The notes: a model not told the origin generated them from the sequence alone. A stretch of 64,000 bases of DNA from Rhizobium esperanzae (GCF_002204185.1 NZ_MXPU01000015.1:109291-173290); one strand, 5' to 3'. Counted from the first letter of the stretch, positions 22,461-30,673 are shown. Numbers and translations: made by a program.

Positions 22461-24203
22461 GTGGCACACGCTCTGGTATCATCCGACGCAGCAGCCGACA
22501 GATCGGGGCGGGGGATCACCCAGACCCTGGAATCTGCCCGCAGCCAAGTCGAGGAGCGCTTCCTCGAGGGCGGCTCGGTGCTGCTGTCGGTGATGGATGT
22601 CCTGAACCGCCTGCTGAATTCGCTCGAAAGTGTCGCCAAGGCACTCGACGACAAGGAGGCGAGCGACACCAGCGCCGATCTCCGTGCCACGGTGGAAAGC
22701 CTGACTGCATTGCCGGTCAGCGAAGAAAACCGCCAGCAGGCGCTCATCTTGCTGGCGCAAACCGGCAGGGAACTGCGCAAGCACGTCGCCGACATGCAGG
22801 AGACCATGCGTTATCTCAGAACCTTTGCCGTGACCGTAAAGATCACCGGCGCCGGCCTTGCCGAATTCGCGGGCTTTGCGCAGGAGATTTTGGAACGAAT
22901 CTATTCGGGCACTGACGAGGTCAATCGCTTCGCCGCCCATCTCGACAGCCTCGAGAAAGAGGTCAAACTCGCCGCATCCTTCGGGGTCAGCGTTTCCAAA
23001 GGCTACGCCGATACCGTTCCCGCCGTCGCCCGAGCCCTGCGCGACGATGCTGCCAAAATCGCCGAACATCGCAAGAACCTCGGGGTCATCGCCCGTGAGG
23101 TCGGCGCGATCGCACGCGGCGTCCAGAGCAAGGTCAGCTCGACTCTATCGGCCCTGCAGATCGGCGATATCACCCGTCAGCGCATCGAACATGTACAAGC
23201 AACCTTTTCGCTGCTTGAAGACTTCCTCGCTGGCGAAGATGGCGCCAGGCTCGACGCCGGTGCGCGCCAGCGTCTTCAGAATGTCGTTCACCATCTGACC
23301 GCGGCGCAGATGAGCGACATGTGCGTCAATTTCCAGCGGGAGTCTGAGAACGTCGTCAAGACGATCGCGAGTTTCGACTACGACATGCAGGAAATCCTCA
23401 AGCTGCGCGATCAAATGGGTATGGAAAGCGGCGAAGCCGGCGGCAATTTCATGCGCGCGCTGGAATCCAGCGTTTCCGCCGCTCACGAGATCGTCAAACA
23501 GGTCGACGCAGCAAGTCGGCAGGCCGATCAGGTGAGCCATTCGACGATCCGCACGGCCGCCAAGCTTTCCGAAGCCATCGCCAACATCCGAGCGGTCAAG
23601 ACCGACATTCATTACATGGCTTTGAATACCAACCTGCGCTGCAGCCGGCTTGGCGAGGCAGGCAAGTCGATCAACGTCGTCACCGCCGAGCTCCGCATCT
23701 TCGCCGGCAAGCTCGATGAATCCGCCGACGCCATCGTCAACGGCCTGCCGGCGCTCGAAGCCGCCGCCGGACGCGTGGCTCCCGCCACAGACGCCGCGGC
23801 CGGCGGACTGGGCGAGAGCCTGACCTCGGCCGTCGACAACATCCGCTCCGCGGCCAATGTCATGGAAAAGGAGCTGAAGGTGCTCGCCGAGAACGGCCGC
23901 GAAGTCGCCGCCAAGATCGGCCTGCTGATCGGCAAGCTCGACTTTCAGCACGAACTCGGCGATGTCCTTGCCCGCTGCGCCAATGTGCTCGAAGACGTCG
24001 CCGGCACCGATGTCGCCGATATCTCCGATTTCGCGGAGGCCATCGCACCGCTCGACCGTAAGATCTTCAAGCTCTACACGATGGTCCAGGAGCGTAACAT
24101 TCATCGCGACATCATCCCGGCGGGCGAGGAAAGCATTCCAGCGCCCGCCGAGACCACCAAAGCCGAAAACGACGAGGATCTTTTCGCCGACGCGCTGTTC
24201 TAG
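22461..24203 (+). CDS. Soluble MCP-tip / CheZ-motif hybrid protein
   Basis: The GTG at 22461 has AAAGG seven bases upstream and is preferred over the ATG at 22431, giving 580 residues without membrane helices. Nearly all is helical. At about residues 231-250 it reads 'ALQIGDITRQRIEHV', which carries the DxxxQ catalytic pattern of CheZ phosphatases. At about 386-416 'ALNTNLRCSRLGEAGKSINV' aligns without gaps to the MCP tip 'ALNAAVEAARAGEHGKGFAV' but is degenerate. A second 'LDFQHELGDVLARC' segment near 493 resembles CheZ around its active helix. The C-terminus 'DEDLFADALF' resembles the CheY-binding tail of CheZ. It faces the che operon, which has no cheZ. A role as CheY-P phosphatase or array insert is inference. 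The stop is supplied by an intergenic repeat. Confidence 0.75.
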   Translation: MAHALVSSDAAADRSGRGITQTLESARSQVEERFLEGGSVLLSVMDVLNRLLNSLESVAKALDDKEASDTSADLRATVESLTALPVSEENRQQALILLAQTGRELRKHVADMQETMRYLRTFAVTVKITGAGLAEFAGFAQEILERIYSGTDEVNRFAAHLDSLEKEVKLAASFGVSVSKGYADTVPAVARALRDDAAKIAEHRKNLGVIAREVGAIARGVQSKVSSTLSALQIGDITRQRIEHVQATFSLLEDFLAGEDGARLDAGARQRLQNVVHHLTAAQMSDMCVNFQRESENVVKTIASFDYDMQEILKLRDQMGMESGEAGGNFMRALESSVSAAHEIVKQVDAASRQADQVSHSTIRTAAKLSEAIANIRAVKTDIHYMALNTNLRCSRLGEAGKSINVVTAELRIFAGKLDESADAIVNGLPALEAAAGRVAPATDAAAGGLGESLTSAVDNIRSAANVMEKELKVLAENGREVAAKIGLLIGKLDFQHELGDVLARCANVLEDVAGTDVADISDFAEAIAPLDRKIFKLYTMVQERNIHRDIIPAGEESIPAPAETTKAENDEDLFADALF

Positions 24204-24311
24204 AGCATGTCTCGCAAAGCTGTGCAGCGGTTGTTTTGCGATAAAGACATGCAGAAAAACAAGGCCCGAAAGCACGATACGCGAATCTGAAAGATCGCGA
24301 CATGCTTTAGA
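24202..24311. repeat. Rhizobial intergenic repeat with inverted ends
   Basis: The stretch starts AGAGCATGTC and ends GACATGCTTT, so its ends are near-inverted copies. The interior has CTCGCAAAGC and GATCGCGA pieces. It fills the gap between the convergent CheZ/MCP-like and SEL1-repeat genes and overlaps the last two bases of the former's TAG stop. It resembles repeats common between rhizobial genes, but copy number needs a genome search. Confidence 0.5.
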
Positions 24312-24329
24312 AAATGAAACGCGCGGCGG

Positions 24330-25412
24330 CTATCGCCGCCGGAATTTGTTGGCGGCATCGATCGCCGCCTTCTGCTGATCGTCCTCGATGCCGAGATAGA
24401 AATCCTCGAGCGCCGGATCGGCAAGCCCGGCACGGCGCGACAGCACATACCACTTCGCCGCCTCGATCGGATTCGGCGGCGTGCCGATGGCGTTGATGTA
24501 GAGATGGGCGAGTTTGTTCTGCGCAACGACATTGCCGCCATTGGCGGCAAGTTTCAGCCATTCGAAACCCTTGACGTAATCCTTGGGGCCACCGACGCCG
24601 TTGACGAGCCAGATGCCGAGATCGAGCTCGGCCGTGTCGAAGCCGGCGCGCGCGGCGCGCGCCATCCACTCGCGGGCGAGTTGCTTCTTTTCCTCCGGCA
24701 GGTCCTTCAGCGTCGCATAGATCTGCGCCACGGCATATTGCGAATCCGCAATGCCCTGCTCGGCCGATTTCTCGTAGAACGGCAGCGCGAGCTTCAGCCC
24801 CTTTTCGCCGGGATTGTCGGCGACCACAATCTGCGCCCAGTTGAATTCGGCCGAAGGATTGCCGGCCTCGGCCGCCTTGCGCATATAGTCGTCGGCTTTG
24901 ACCTTGTCGCGCGGCACACCCTGGCCTTCCATCAGCATCAGCGCATATTTGAACATCGCCGCAGGATCGCCGCCTTCGGCCGCCTTGCCGTACCAGAAGG
25001 CAGCGCCTTTCACATCCTTCTTGACGCCGAGGCCTTGCGAGAGGATCTCGCCGATCAGCGTCTGCGCCGCCGGATCGCCGAGCTGGGCGCGCGGCAGCGC
25101 CTTGTCCATCGCCGTCAGATAATATCCGCGCTGATAGGCGCCATACGCCTCGTCGATCGGCCCTTTGTAATCCTTCTCGGGCGGGAGGTCGGGCAGCTTC
25201 GCGCCCATGCGATCGAAAACGCCGACACCGTCCGAGGGTTTCACATCCCCGTTGGTGAGCCGGTCGGTGCGAAAGCTTGACGCCGGCGCAGTACCCGGCT
25301 GGCTGATGACGCTGTCCGGTGCCTGCGCCACGGCGATATCAGACCCGCCCGCAGTGAGGGCGACTATGCTGGCAAGCAGATATTTCAAAGGGCGGGCGGG
25401 CAGGATCGGCAT
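24330..25412 (-). CDS. SEL1/TPR-repeat protein, exported
   Basis: From the ATG at 25412 the protein is 360 residues with a signal peptide (about 1-28, 'LLASIVALTAGGSDIAVAQA'). After a linker it has about six SEL1-type repeats from residue 95 to 320, each with the 'A..G...A...YA.ML..G.GV..D...A' pattern. Such repeats are protein-interaction scaffolds, often in the periplasm; homologues include exopolysaccharide regulators, but nothing here decides that. It is 10 bases downstream of the ThiE-like gene and convergent with the CheZ/MCP-like gene. Confidence 0.85.
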   Translation of the reverse strand: MPILPARPLKYLLASIVALTAGGSDIAVAQAPDSVISQPGTAPASSFRTDRLTNGDVKPSDGVGVFDRMGAKLPDLPPEKDYKGPIDEAYGAYQRGYYLTAMDKALPRAQLGDPAAQTLIGEILSQGLGVKKDVKGAAFWYGKAAEGGDPAAMFKYALMLMEGQGVPRDKVKADDYMRKAAEAGNPSAEFNWAQIVVADNPGEKGLKLALPFYEKSAEQGIADSQYAVAQIYATLKDLPEEKKQLAREWMARAARAGFDTAELDLGIWLVNGVGGPKDYVKGFEWLKLAANGGNVVAQNKLAHLYINAIGTPPNPIEAAKWYVLSRRAGLADPALEDFYLGIEDDQQKAAIDAANKFRRR

Positions 25413-25422
25413 GAGCGGGATT

Positions 25423-26076
25423 TCAATCCTCAAACCGTGGCGCTTTTTCGTCAAGCAGAGCATTGATCTCGGCAACGATGGACGGCGCTCGGCCGCGCTC
25501 CCCGAAGACCGCCAGCCGCAGCGCCACGAACTCTGCTCCGGTCTCGGCGACGGCAAGAGCCGACGCCGGATCGGTGCCGCCCATGACGATGCAGGGGATT
25601 TCGATCATCGAGGCCCACCATTCGCCGAGCGCAAGGTTCTTGGGATGCGCCTCCGGCTTGATATCCCCATCGAGCTTGCCGAAGAAGATATAATCCGGCC
25701 TGGCTTCGCCGATCTCCAGCGCATTGTGCCGGTCGCTGGCATTGCCGCCGCCGACGATCAGCTTCGGAGCGTGTTTGTCGATCGCCTCCGACAGTGCCTG
25801 CGCGTTGCCGGTAAGATGCAGGCCATCGGCCTTCGCCCGTCCCGCCACGCGGCTGTCGCCTGCAATCAGCGCGGCGGCCCCCGCATCCTGGATCACCGGC
25901 ACCAGCTTTTCGGCATGTTTCTGGAAGGCGCCATCATCGAGCCCGTATTGCGGCACGATGACGGAGGCGACATCGCCGCCCTTCAGCGCATCGGCGACGA
26001 TCCTTGCCTGTTCATCGGCGTCGGCGATATCAGGGACGATGAGCACCAGGCGGCAGCGGTTTTCGGCTTCGGTCAT
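25423..26076 (-). CDS. Thiamine phosphate synthase-like TIM barrel (degenerate)
   Basis: This 217-residue protein follows the ThiE/TenI barrel: 'LVLIVPDIADADEQ' at the first strand, 'AKADGLHL' in the middle and 'IVMGGTDPASALAVAETGAEFVAL' at the phosphate-binding loop. The family segment normally read as PDYIG-x-GP followed by a Thr-x-Thr-Lys is here 'PDYIFFGKLDGDIKPEAH', so the pyrophosphate-binding residues are changed. No thi genes are near. It may be a paralogue with another role. It forms a pair with the SEL1-repeat gene. Confidence 0.75.
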   Translation of the reverse strand: MTEAENRCRLVLIVPDIADADEQARIVADALKGGDVASVIVPQYGLDDGAFQKHAEKLVPVIQDAGAAALIAGDSRVAGRAKADGLHLTGNAQALSEAIDKHAPKLIVGGGNASDRHNALEIGEARPDYIFFGKLDGDIKPEAHPKNLALGEWWASMIEIPCIVMGGTDPASALAVAETGAEFVALRLAVFGERGRAPSIVAEINALLDEKAPRFED

Positions 26077-26183
26077 GAGGTCTTTCCGTTTCCTGCGAAT
26101 TCCTTCTCGAAAGGACGGATCCGCACTCGTTTTGTGTGAGTAGTTCCGTTAGAGGAGGCTTGCAAGAGGAGGACGTCGAAAGC

Positions 26184-26948
26184 ATGCCGCAGGACTTGTC
26201 ATTCTACTACGCCGCCGTGCCCGCGGTTCTGCTCGTCGGCCTCGCAAAAGGCGGCATGGGCGACGCTTTGTCGCTGATCGGCCTGCCCTTTCTTGCCCTG
26301 GTCGTCTCGCCGCTCGAAGCGGCGGCGATCCTGCTGCCGATCCTGGTCTTCATGGACATGATCTCGCTCGCCATCTGGCGCAGGCATGGCGATTGGGCGA
26401 CACTGAAGATCATGCTGCCGGGCGCAATTCTCGGTATTGTCCTCGGCTGGGCGACCTCGGCGCTCGTTCCCGGCAACGTCCTGCGCGTCGTCATCGGCGC
26501 GGTGACGATCCTCTTCTGCCTGCGCTATTTCTGGAACAATTTCGGCCCCGGCGCCGGCAAGACGATCCCGCCGCGCGGGCAGCGGCCGGTCGCCGCCGGT
26601 CTCTGGGGGACGTTTTCCGGGTATGGCAGCTTCGTTGCCCATGCCGGCGGCGCGCCGTTTCAGATCTATGCCCTACCGCTCAAACTGGAGCCGCGCGAAT
26701 ATACCGGCACCAGCGTGCGCTTCTTCGCAATCCTCAACGCCATCAAGCTCATTCCCTACTTTGCCCTCGGCCAGCTCGACACACAGAACCTTGCAACCTC
26801 CGCCACGCTCTTGCCTTTCGCTCCGCTCGCCATTCTTGCCGGCGCCTGGTGCGTGCGCCGCATGAAGCCGCAGATCTTTTATCCCTTCATGTATACGATG
26901 GCGCTGATCGCGGCCCTTCTGATCATGCGCGAGGGCCTCGGCTGGTAA
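26184..26948 (+). CDS. TauE/SafE family permease
   Basis: From the ATG at 26184 (GAGGAGGA upstream) the product is 254 residues and mostly hydrophobic, with about seven to eight membrane segments. The family N-terminal motif 'LLVGLAKGGMGDALSLIGLPFLAL' and the second-half 'GTFSGYGSFVAHAGGAPFQIYAL' are both present. The family exports or takes up sulfite, sulfoacetate or similar organosulfur anions in the inner membrane. The neighbours give no substrate clue. Confidence 0.88.
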   Translation: MPQDLSFYYAAVPAVLLVGLAKGGMGDALSLIGLPFLALVVSPLEAAAILLPILVFMDMISLAIWRRHGDWATLKIMLPGAILGIVLGWATSALVPGNVLRVVIGAVTILFCLRYFWNNFGPGAGKTIPPRGQRPVAAGLWGTFSGYGSFVAHAGGAPFQIYALPLKLEPREYTGTSVRFFAILNAIKLIPYFALGQLDTQNLATSATLLPFAPLAILAGAWCVRRMKPQIFYPFMYTMALIAALLIMREGLGW

Positions 26949-27015
26949 GCGCGGCGGCACGCTGCAATGCACAATTTCCTTGCTGCAACGGCCGGTTTGA
27001 CGTAGCGTTCCCGCC

Positions 27016-27276
27016 ATGTCGAACACGGACCCTTTCTCTGCGATTGCCGACCCGAACCGGCGCTTTCTGCTGGAGGAATTGCGGCGCGCGCCGCGCACCG
27101 TCAACGAGCTTGCCGAGGGCCTGCCGATCAGTCGTCCCGCTGTCTCCCAGCACCTGAAGGCACTGCTCGACAGCAATCTTGTCTCCGTGACCTCGGAAGG
27201 TACGAAACGCATCTATGCGGTCAACAACCGCGGCTTCGACAAGCTCAATCTGTGGCTAGATCAGTTCTGGGCCTGA
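27016..27276 (+). CDS. ArsR-type winged-helix regulator
   Basis: This 86-residue protein is just the winged helix: 'PFSAIADPNRRFLLEELRRAPRTVNELAEGLPISRPAVSQHLKALLDSNLV', then a short wing and a helix ending Trp-Leu-Asp-Gln-Phe-Trp-Ala. No metal-binding Cys or His pairs are present, so it is the non-metal type that often pairs with an SRPBCC-domain gene. No such gene follows here. It begins 67 bases after the TauE gene on the same strand; any link to it is uncertain. Confidence 0.85.
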   Translation: MSNTDPFSAIADPNRRFLLEELRRAPRTVNELAEGLPISRPAVSQHLKALLDSNLVSVTSEGTKRIYAVNNRGFDKLNLWLDQFWA

Positions 27277-27472
27277 CCGCACCTCCCATAACGCCCCGGA
27301 CGCAATCATTATAACGTCATTTGCTGCAAGCAGACGCAAACGCGCCAGCCGCGACGTCACAAAGCATCGGGCTGGCGCAATTCTGGTGTAATCACCGGTT
27401 CTTGCAAATTTTAGGCGGAATGGATGGATTTACCTCTTGCGCAAGATGATCGACCGGCGACCCTTGGGAAGA

Positions 27473-27646
27473 TTAATGGACGGATGACTTGAGACGCTGA
27501 ATCTCGTCCTTGATGCGCAGCTTGCGGCGCTTGCATTCGGCAATTTCTGTATCGGAGATAGAGGGAGCTGTTCTGAGTGCATGCAACTCCTCCTCAAGAG
27601 CGACATGCTTTTTGTGGAGTGATTCAAGATGAGCTTCAACTGTCAT
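27473..27646 (-). CDS. YdcH/DUF465 small protein
   Basis: Reading the minus strand from the ATG at 27646 gives 57 residues ('MTVEAHLESLHKKHVALEEE', then 'EIAECKRRKLRIKDEIQRLK'), the two-helix coiled-coil pattern of DUF465. GGAAG lies upstream. It is shorter than 60 codons and easy to miss. The family is widespread and without a firm function. It faces a second DUF465 gene at 27875, head to head. Confidence 0.85.
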   Translation of the reverse strand: MTVEAHLESLHKKHVALEEELHALRTAPSISDTEIAECKRRKLRIKDEIQRLKSSVH

Positions 27647-27874
27647 TTGACCCTTCCTTCCTCTTACCCTCCCCGACCATCGTCGTCGGGGATCAAGGTG
27701 TCAACGGGGCGGACTGTGACATATTTTTGACGGCTTGTCGAAGGCGAAAAGATGAAGAAGAGATGGCAAATTCATGATCAAGACTAACTAGCCGTTACCC
27801 GTATTTGGTGATAGGAGCTTGCGGAAATCATCGGCAGATCGGACAAGGTCCGAGGACGATAACGGGGAATGCAT

Positions 27875-28078
27875 ATGGCCGATCAGGAACAGGCGGAAAT
27901 CAGGCTCATGGTGGCGCGTCTGCGCCAGGAGCACGAGGATTTCGACGCTGCGATCAACGCCATGATCGAGACCGGATGCGACGCTCTGCGAATCCAGCGC
28001 ATGAAGAAGAAGAAGCTCGTCATCAAGGACAAGCTCTCCAAGCTGGAAGACCAGATCGTTCCCGATATCATTGCCTGA
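27875..28078 (+). CDS. YdcH/DUF465 small protein
   Basis: From the ATG at 27875 (GGGGA six bases upstream) the protein is 67 residues: 'MADQEQAEIRLMVARLRQEH', then 'RIQRMKKKKLVIKDKLSKLED'. This is the DUF465 helical hairpin again, more basic than its neighbour. Start at 27869 would leave no spacing to the ribosome site. It ends 16 bases before purE and so may be read with the purine genes. Function is unknown. Confidence 0.86.
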   Translation: MADQEQAEIRLMVARLRQEHEDFDAAINAMIETGCDALRIQRMKKKKLVIKDKLSKLEDQIVPDIIA

Positions 28079-28094
28079 AAGGAACGGTCGCAGG

Positions 28095-28589
28095 ATGACA
28101 GATAGACCACTCGTCGCCATCATCATGGGCAGCCAATCCGATTGGGAGACCATGAAGAACGCGGCTGACACGCTGGAAGCGCTGGAAATCGCTTATGATG
28201 CGCGCATCATCTCAGCGCACCGTACGCCCGAGCGCATGATGAATTTCGCCAAGGGCGCGCGTGCGGAAGGCTTCAAGGTCATCATCGCCGGCGCCGGCGG
28301 CGCAGCACACCTGCCGGGCATGACCGCATCGATGACGCCGCTGCCGGTCTTCGGCGTGCCGGTCCAGTCGAAGACCATGTCCGGCCAGGACAGCCTTCTT
28401 TCCATCGTGCAGATGCCGGCCGGCATTCCGGTTGGGACCCTCGCCATAGGCAAGGCGGGTGCGGTCAACGCCGCTCTTCTCGCCGCCGCCGTGCTGGCCC
28501 TTTCCGACGAAGAGATTGCCGACAGGCTCGACGAATGGCGCGAGCGCCAGAGTGCTGCCGTCGCCGAATATCCAATGGACGACCAATGA
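28095..28589 (+). CDS. purE: 5-(carboxyamino)imidazole ribonucleotide mutase PurE
   Basis: From the ATG at 28095 the enzyme is 164 residues, the usual class I PurE size. It carries 'VAIIMGSQSDWETM' at the phosphate loop, 'SAHRTPERM' with the catalytic His, and 'AGGAAHLPGM'. It converts N5-CAIR, made by PurK, to CAIR in purine synthesis. Its last bases overlap the start of purK (ATGA), so the two are translated as a unit. Confidence 0.97.
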   Translation: MTDRPLVAIIMGSQSDWETMKNAADTLEALEIAYDARIISAHRTPERMMNFAKGARAEGFKVIIAGAGGAAHLPGMTASMTPLPVFGVPVQSKTMSGQDSLLSIVQMPAGIPVGTLAIGKAGAVNAALLAAAVLALSDEEIADRLDEWRERQSAAVAEYPMDDQ

Positions 28590-29662
28590 CCATAGGAACG
28601 ATCGGTATTGTCGGCGGCGGCCAGCTCGGCCGCATGCTGGCCATCGCCGCCGCCAGATTGAATTTCCGCACTGTCATCCTCGAGCCGCAGCTCGACTGCC
28701 CCGCCGCCCAACTGGCGAACCGGCAGATCGTCGCCGCCTATGACGAACCGGCGGCGCTGGCCGAACTGGCAGACGCCTGCGATGTCGTCACCTACGAATT
28801 CGAAAACGTGCCCGTCGCGGCCGCCGAAGCGCTCTCGGCAAGCATCGCCGTCTATCCGCCTGCCAAGGCGCTCGAGGCCGCCCAGGATCGGCTCGTCGAA
28901 AAACGCTTCCTCAACAGCTGCGGCATATCAACCGCTCGCTTTCATGCGGTCGACAGCCAGGCCGATCTCGAAACCGCGTTGAAAGATTTCGGCGGCCAGG
29001 GCGTGCTGAAGACCCGCCGTCTCGGTTACGACGGCAAGGGGCAGAAGGTTTTCCGCTCGCCCGCCGACAATCCTGACGGCGCCTATGCCGCGCTCGGAGC
29101 CGTGCCGCTCATTCTCGAAAGCTTCGTCGCCTTCGAGCGCGAGGTCTCGATCATCGCCGCGCGTGCCGCGGATGGAACGGTCGTCTGCTTCGATCCCGCC
29201 GAGAATGTCCACCGCAACGGCATCCTCCACACCTCGACCGTTCCGGCCGCAATCTCGGCGACGACAGCGGAGGCCGCGCGTCGATCGGCCGAAAAGATTC
29301 TCGCCGCATTGAACTATGTCGGCGTGATCGGCATCGAATTCTTCGTGCTCGCCGACGGCGGCTTGATCGCCAACGAGATGGCGCCGCGCGTCCACAATTC
29401 CGGTCACTGGACGGAAGCCGCCTGCGTCGTCAGCCAGTTCGAGCAGCATATCCGCGCTGTCGCCGGCCTGCCGCTCGGCAATGGCGAGCGGCACTCCGAC
29501 TGCGTCATGCAGAATCTGGTCGGTGACGATATCCTTGCCGTTCGCGACTGGCTGCAGCGTCCCGACACGCTGGTTCACCTCTATGGCAAGAACGAGTGGC
29601 GCCCCGGCCGCAAAATGGGTCACGTCACGACATTGGCGCCGAAATTGCCGGTTTCGCGGTGA
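28586..29662 (+). CDS. purK: N5-carboxyaminoimidazole ribonucleotide synthase PurK
   Basis: From the ATG at 28586 the protein is 358 residues of the ATP-grasp family. The N-terminal 'GIVGGGQLGRMLAIAA', the lid 'KTRRLGYDGKGQ' near residue 145 and the metal-binding 'EMAPRVHNSGHWTEAAC' near 270 are intact. It carboxylates AIR with ATP and bicarbonate to give the PurE substrate. An intrinsic terminator lies about 85 bases downstream. The frame to 28535 overlaps purE and is not used. Confidence 0.97.
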   Translation: MTIGTIGIVGGGQLGRMLAIAAARLNFRTVILEPQLDCPAAQLANRQIVAAYDEPAALAELADACDVVTYEFENVPVAAAEALSASIAVYPPAKALEAAQDRLVEKRFLNSCGISTARFHAVDSQADLETALKDFGGQGVLKTRRLGYDGKGQKVFRSPADNPDGAYAALGAVPLILESFVAFEREVSIIAARAADGTVVCFDPAENVHRNGILHTSTVPAAISATTAEAARRSAEKILAALNYVGVIGIEFFVLADGGLIANEMAPRVHNSGHWTEAACVVSQFEQHIRAVAGLPLGNGERHSDCVMQNLVGDDILAVRDWLQRPDTLVHLYGKNEWRPGRKMGHVTTLAPKLPVSR

Positions 29663-29702
29663 GAAAACGGCCGTGCGGCTTGGGAAAAACACCGTCACGT
29701 GG

Positions 29703-29731
29703 TTGACACGCTGGAGGTGACGGGGTATCTG
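29703..29731 (+). promoter_or_regulatory. Candidate sigma-70 promoter for rpmJ
   Basis: TTGACA at 29703-29708, a 17-base spacer, then TATCTG at 29726-29731. This is the best housekeeping promoter match I found. Transcription would start near 29738, just before the hairpin at 29747. Confidence 0.5.
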
Positions 29732-29746
29732 CACCCCCACCTAAAG

Positions 29747-29770
29747 AGCGCGCCCCGACGGCGCGCTTTT
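29747..29770 (+). terminator. Hairpin with T run between purK and rpmJ
   Basis: AGCGCGCC (29747-29754) pairs with GGCGCGCT (29760-29767) around a 5-nt loop, followed by TTTT. It can end the purEK transcript. Because the TTGACA promoter lies upstream of it, it may also act as an attenuator in the rpmJ leader. Confidence 0.65.
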
Positions 29771-29827
29771 GATTGTTAAAGTTACGGGCGAATGTGAATT
29801 CCCCCATAGAGATCGCGGATCAGAAAA

Positions 29828-29953
29828 ATGAAGATCAAGAATTCGCTCAAGTCGCTCAAGGCTCGTCACCGTGACAACCGTCTGGTTCGTCGCAAGGGCC
29901 GCATCTACATCATCAACAAGCTGAACCCGCGCTACAAGGCTCGTCAGGGCTGA
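29828..29953 (+). CDS. rpmJ: 50S ribosomal protein L36, type B
   Basis: The 41-codon frame starts MKIKNSLKSLKARHRDNRLV and ends Tyr-Lys-Ala-Arg-Gln-Gly. It is the longer L36 form without the Cys-Cys-Cys-His zinc site, as in E. coli YkgO and in most rhizobia, so it works without zinc. It is below normal ORF cut-offs. L36 binds 23S rRNA late in assembly. It follows purK by 165 bases and has its own likely promoter and a hairpin in the leader. Confidence 0.95.
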   Translation: MKIKNSLKSLKARHRDNRLVRRKGRIYIINKLNPRYKARQG

Positions 29954-30058
29954 TTGCGCATCCGGATCGTGCGCCGCGCAGATTGCGCCGACGGACATCC
30001 GGTGGTCGCTGCGGTGATCACGTCTAATTTGTTTGATCTTCGGCGCTGGCGGACTAAT

Positions 30059-30673
30059 ATGTCCGCCATGCGCTTTTTTGCTTTGACGTCAGCGGTGCTG
30101 CCGCTCGCCTTCATCCTTTCCACCCCCCCGTTTCCGGCCGCCGCGGCCGAAAAGAACGTCATTGTCGAGCGGAGGGATGCCAGTAGTTCGCCGAAGCAGC
30201 GTCTCGATCAACTCTTCAGTCAGCTGAAGCGCGAGCGTGATCCTGACAAGGCCAGCAGCATCGCCAATGAAATTCGTCTGGAATGGAATGATTCCGGCAG
30301 TGCGACCGTGAACCTGCTGATGCAATGGGCCGACAAGGCGATCGAGGAAAAGCGCAATCCCGCCGCTCTCGATTTCCTCGACGAGGCGATTGCCCTCAAA
30401 CCCGATTATGCCGAGAGCTGGAATCGCCGCGCCACGCTTAATTTCGTCATGGGCAATTACCGCAAGTCGATGTCCGACATCGAGCATGTGCTGGATATCG
30501 AGCCGCGCCATTTCGGCGCGCTCTCCGGCATGGCCGCGATCCTCAGCAATTCCGGCAATGACCAATTGACGCTGAAGGCCTGGGAACGGTTCCTTGATAT
30601 CTATCCCGCCGATCGCACCGCGCAGGAGCAGGTCAACATGCTTGCGGAAAAACTGGCCGGCAATCGAACCTGA
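30059..30673 (+). CDS. Exported TPR protein
   Basis: From the ATG at 30059 the protein is 204 residues with a signal peptide ('FFALTSAVLPLAFILSTPPFPAAA', cut near residue 30). The rest is TPR-like helix pairs, with 'ALDFLDEAIALKPDYAESWNRRA' and 'YRKSMSDIEHVLDIEPRHFGALSG' as clear repeats. It should be a periplasmic or membrane-side scaffold. The frame extended to 29954 starts within the rpmJ stop and lacks a ribosome site. It lies 105 bases after rpmJ. Confidence 0.83.
   Translation: MSAMRFFALTSAVLPLAFILSTPPFPAAAAEKNVIVERRDASSSPKQRLDQLFSQLKRERDPDKASSIANEIRLEWNDSGSATVNLLMQWADKAIEEKRNPAALDFLDEAIALKPDYAESWNRRATLNFVMGNYRKSMSDIEHVLDIEPRHFGALSGMAAILSNSGNDQLTLKAWERFLDIYPADRTAQEQVNMLAEKLAGNRT

Noticed and set aside
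27430..27639. Minus-strand 69-codon frame near 27.5 kb
   Set aside because: It is a shadow of the real YdcH gene at 27473-27646, which lies in another frame and has a clear family match.
29954..30058. N-terminal extension of the TPR protein
   Set aside because: The extension begins directly at the rpmJ stop, has no ribosome site and hides the signal peptide that the start at 30059 reveals.
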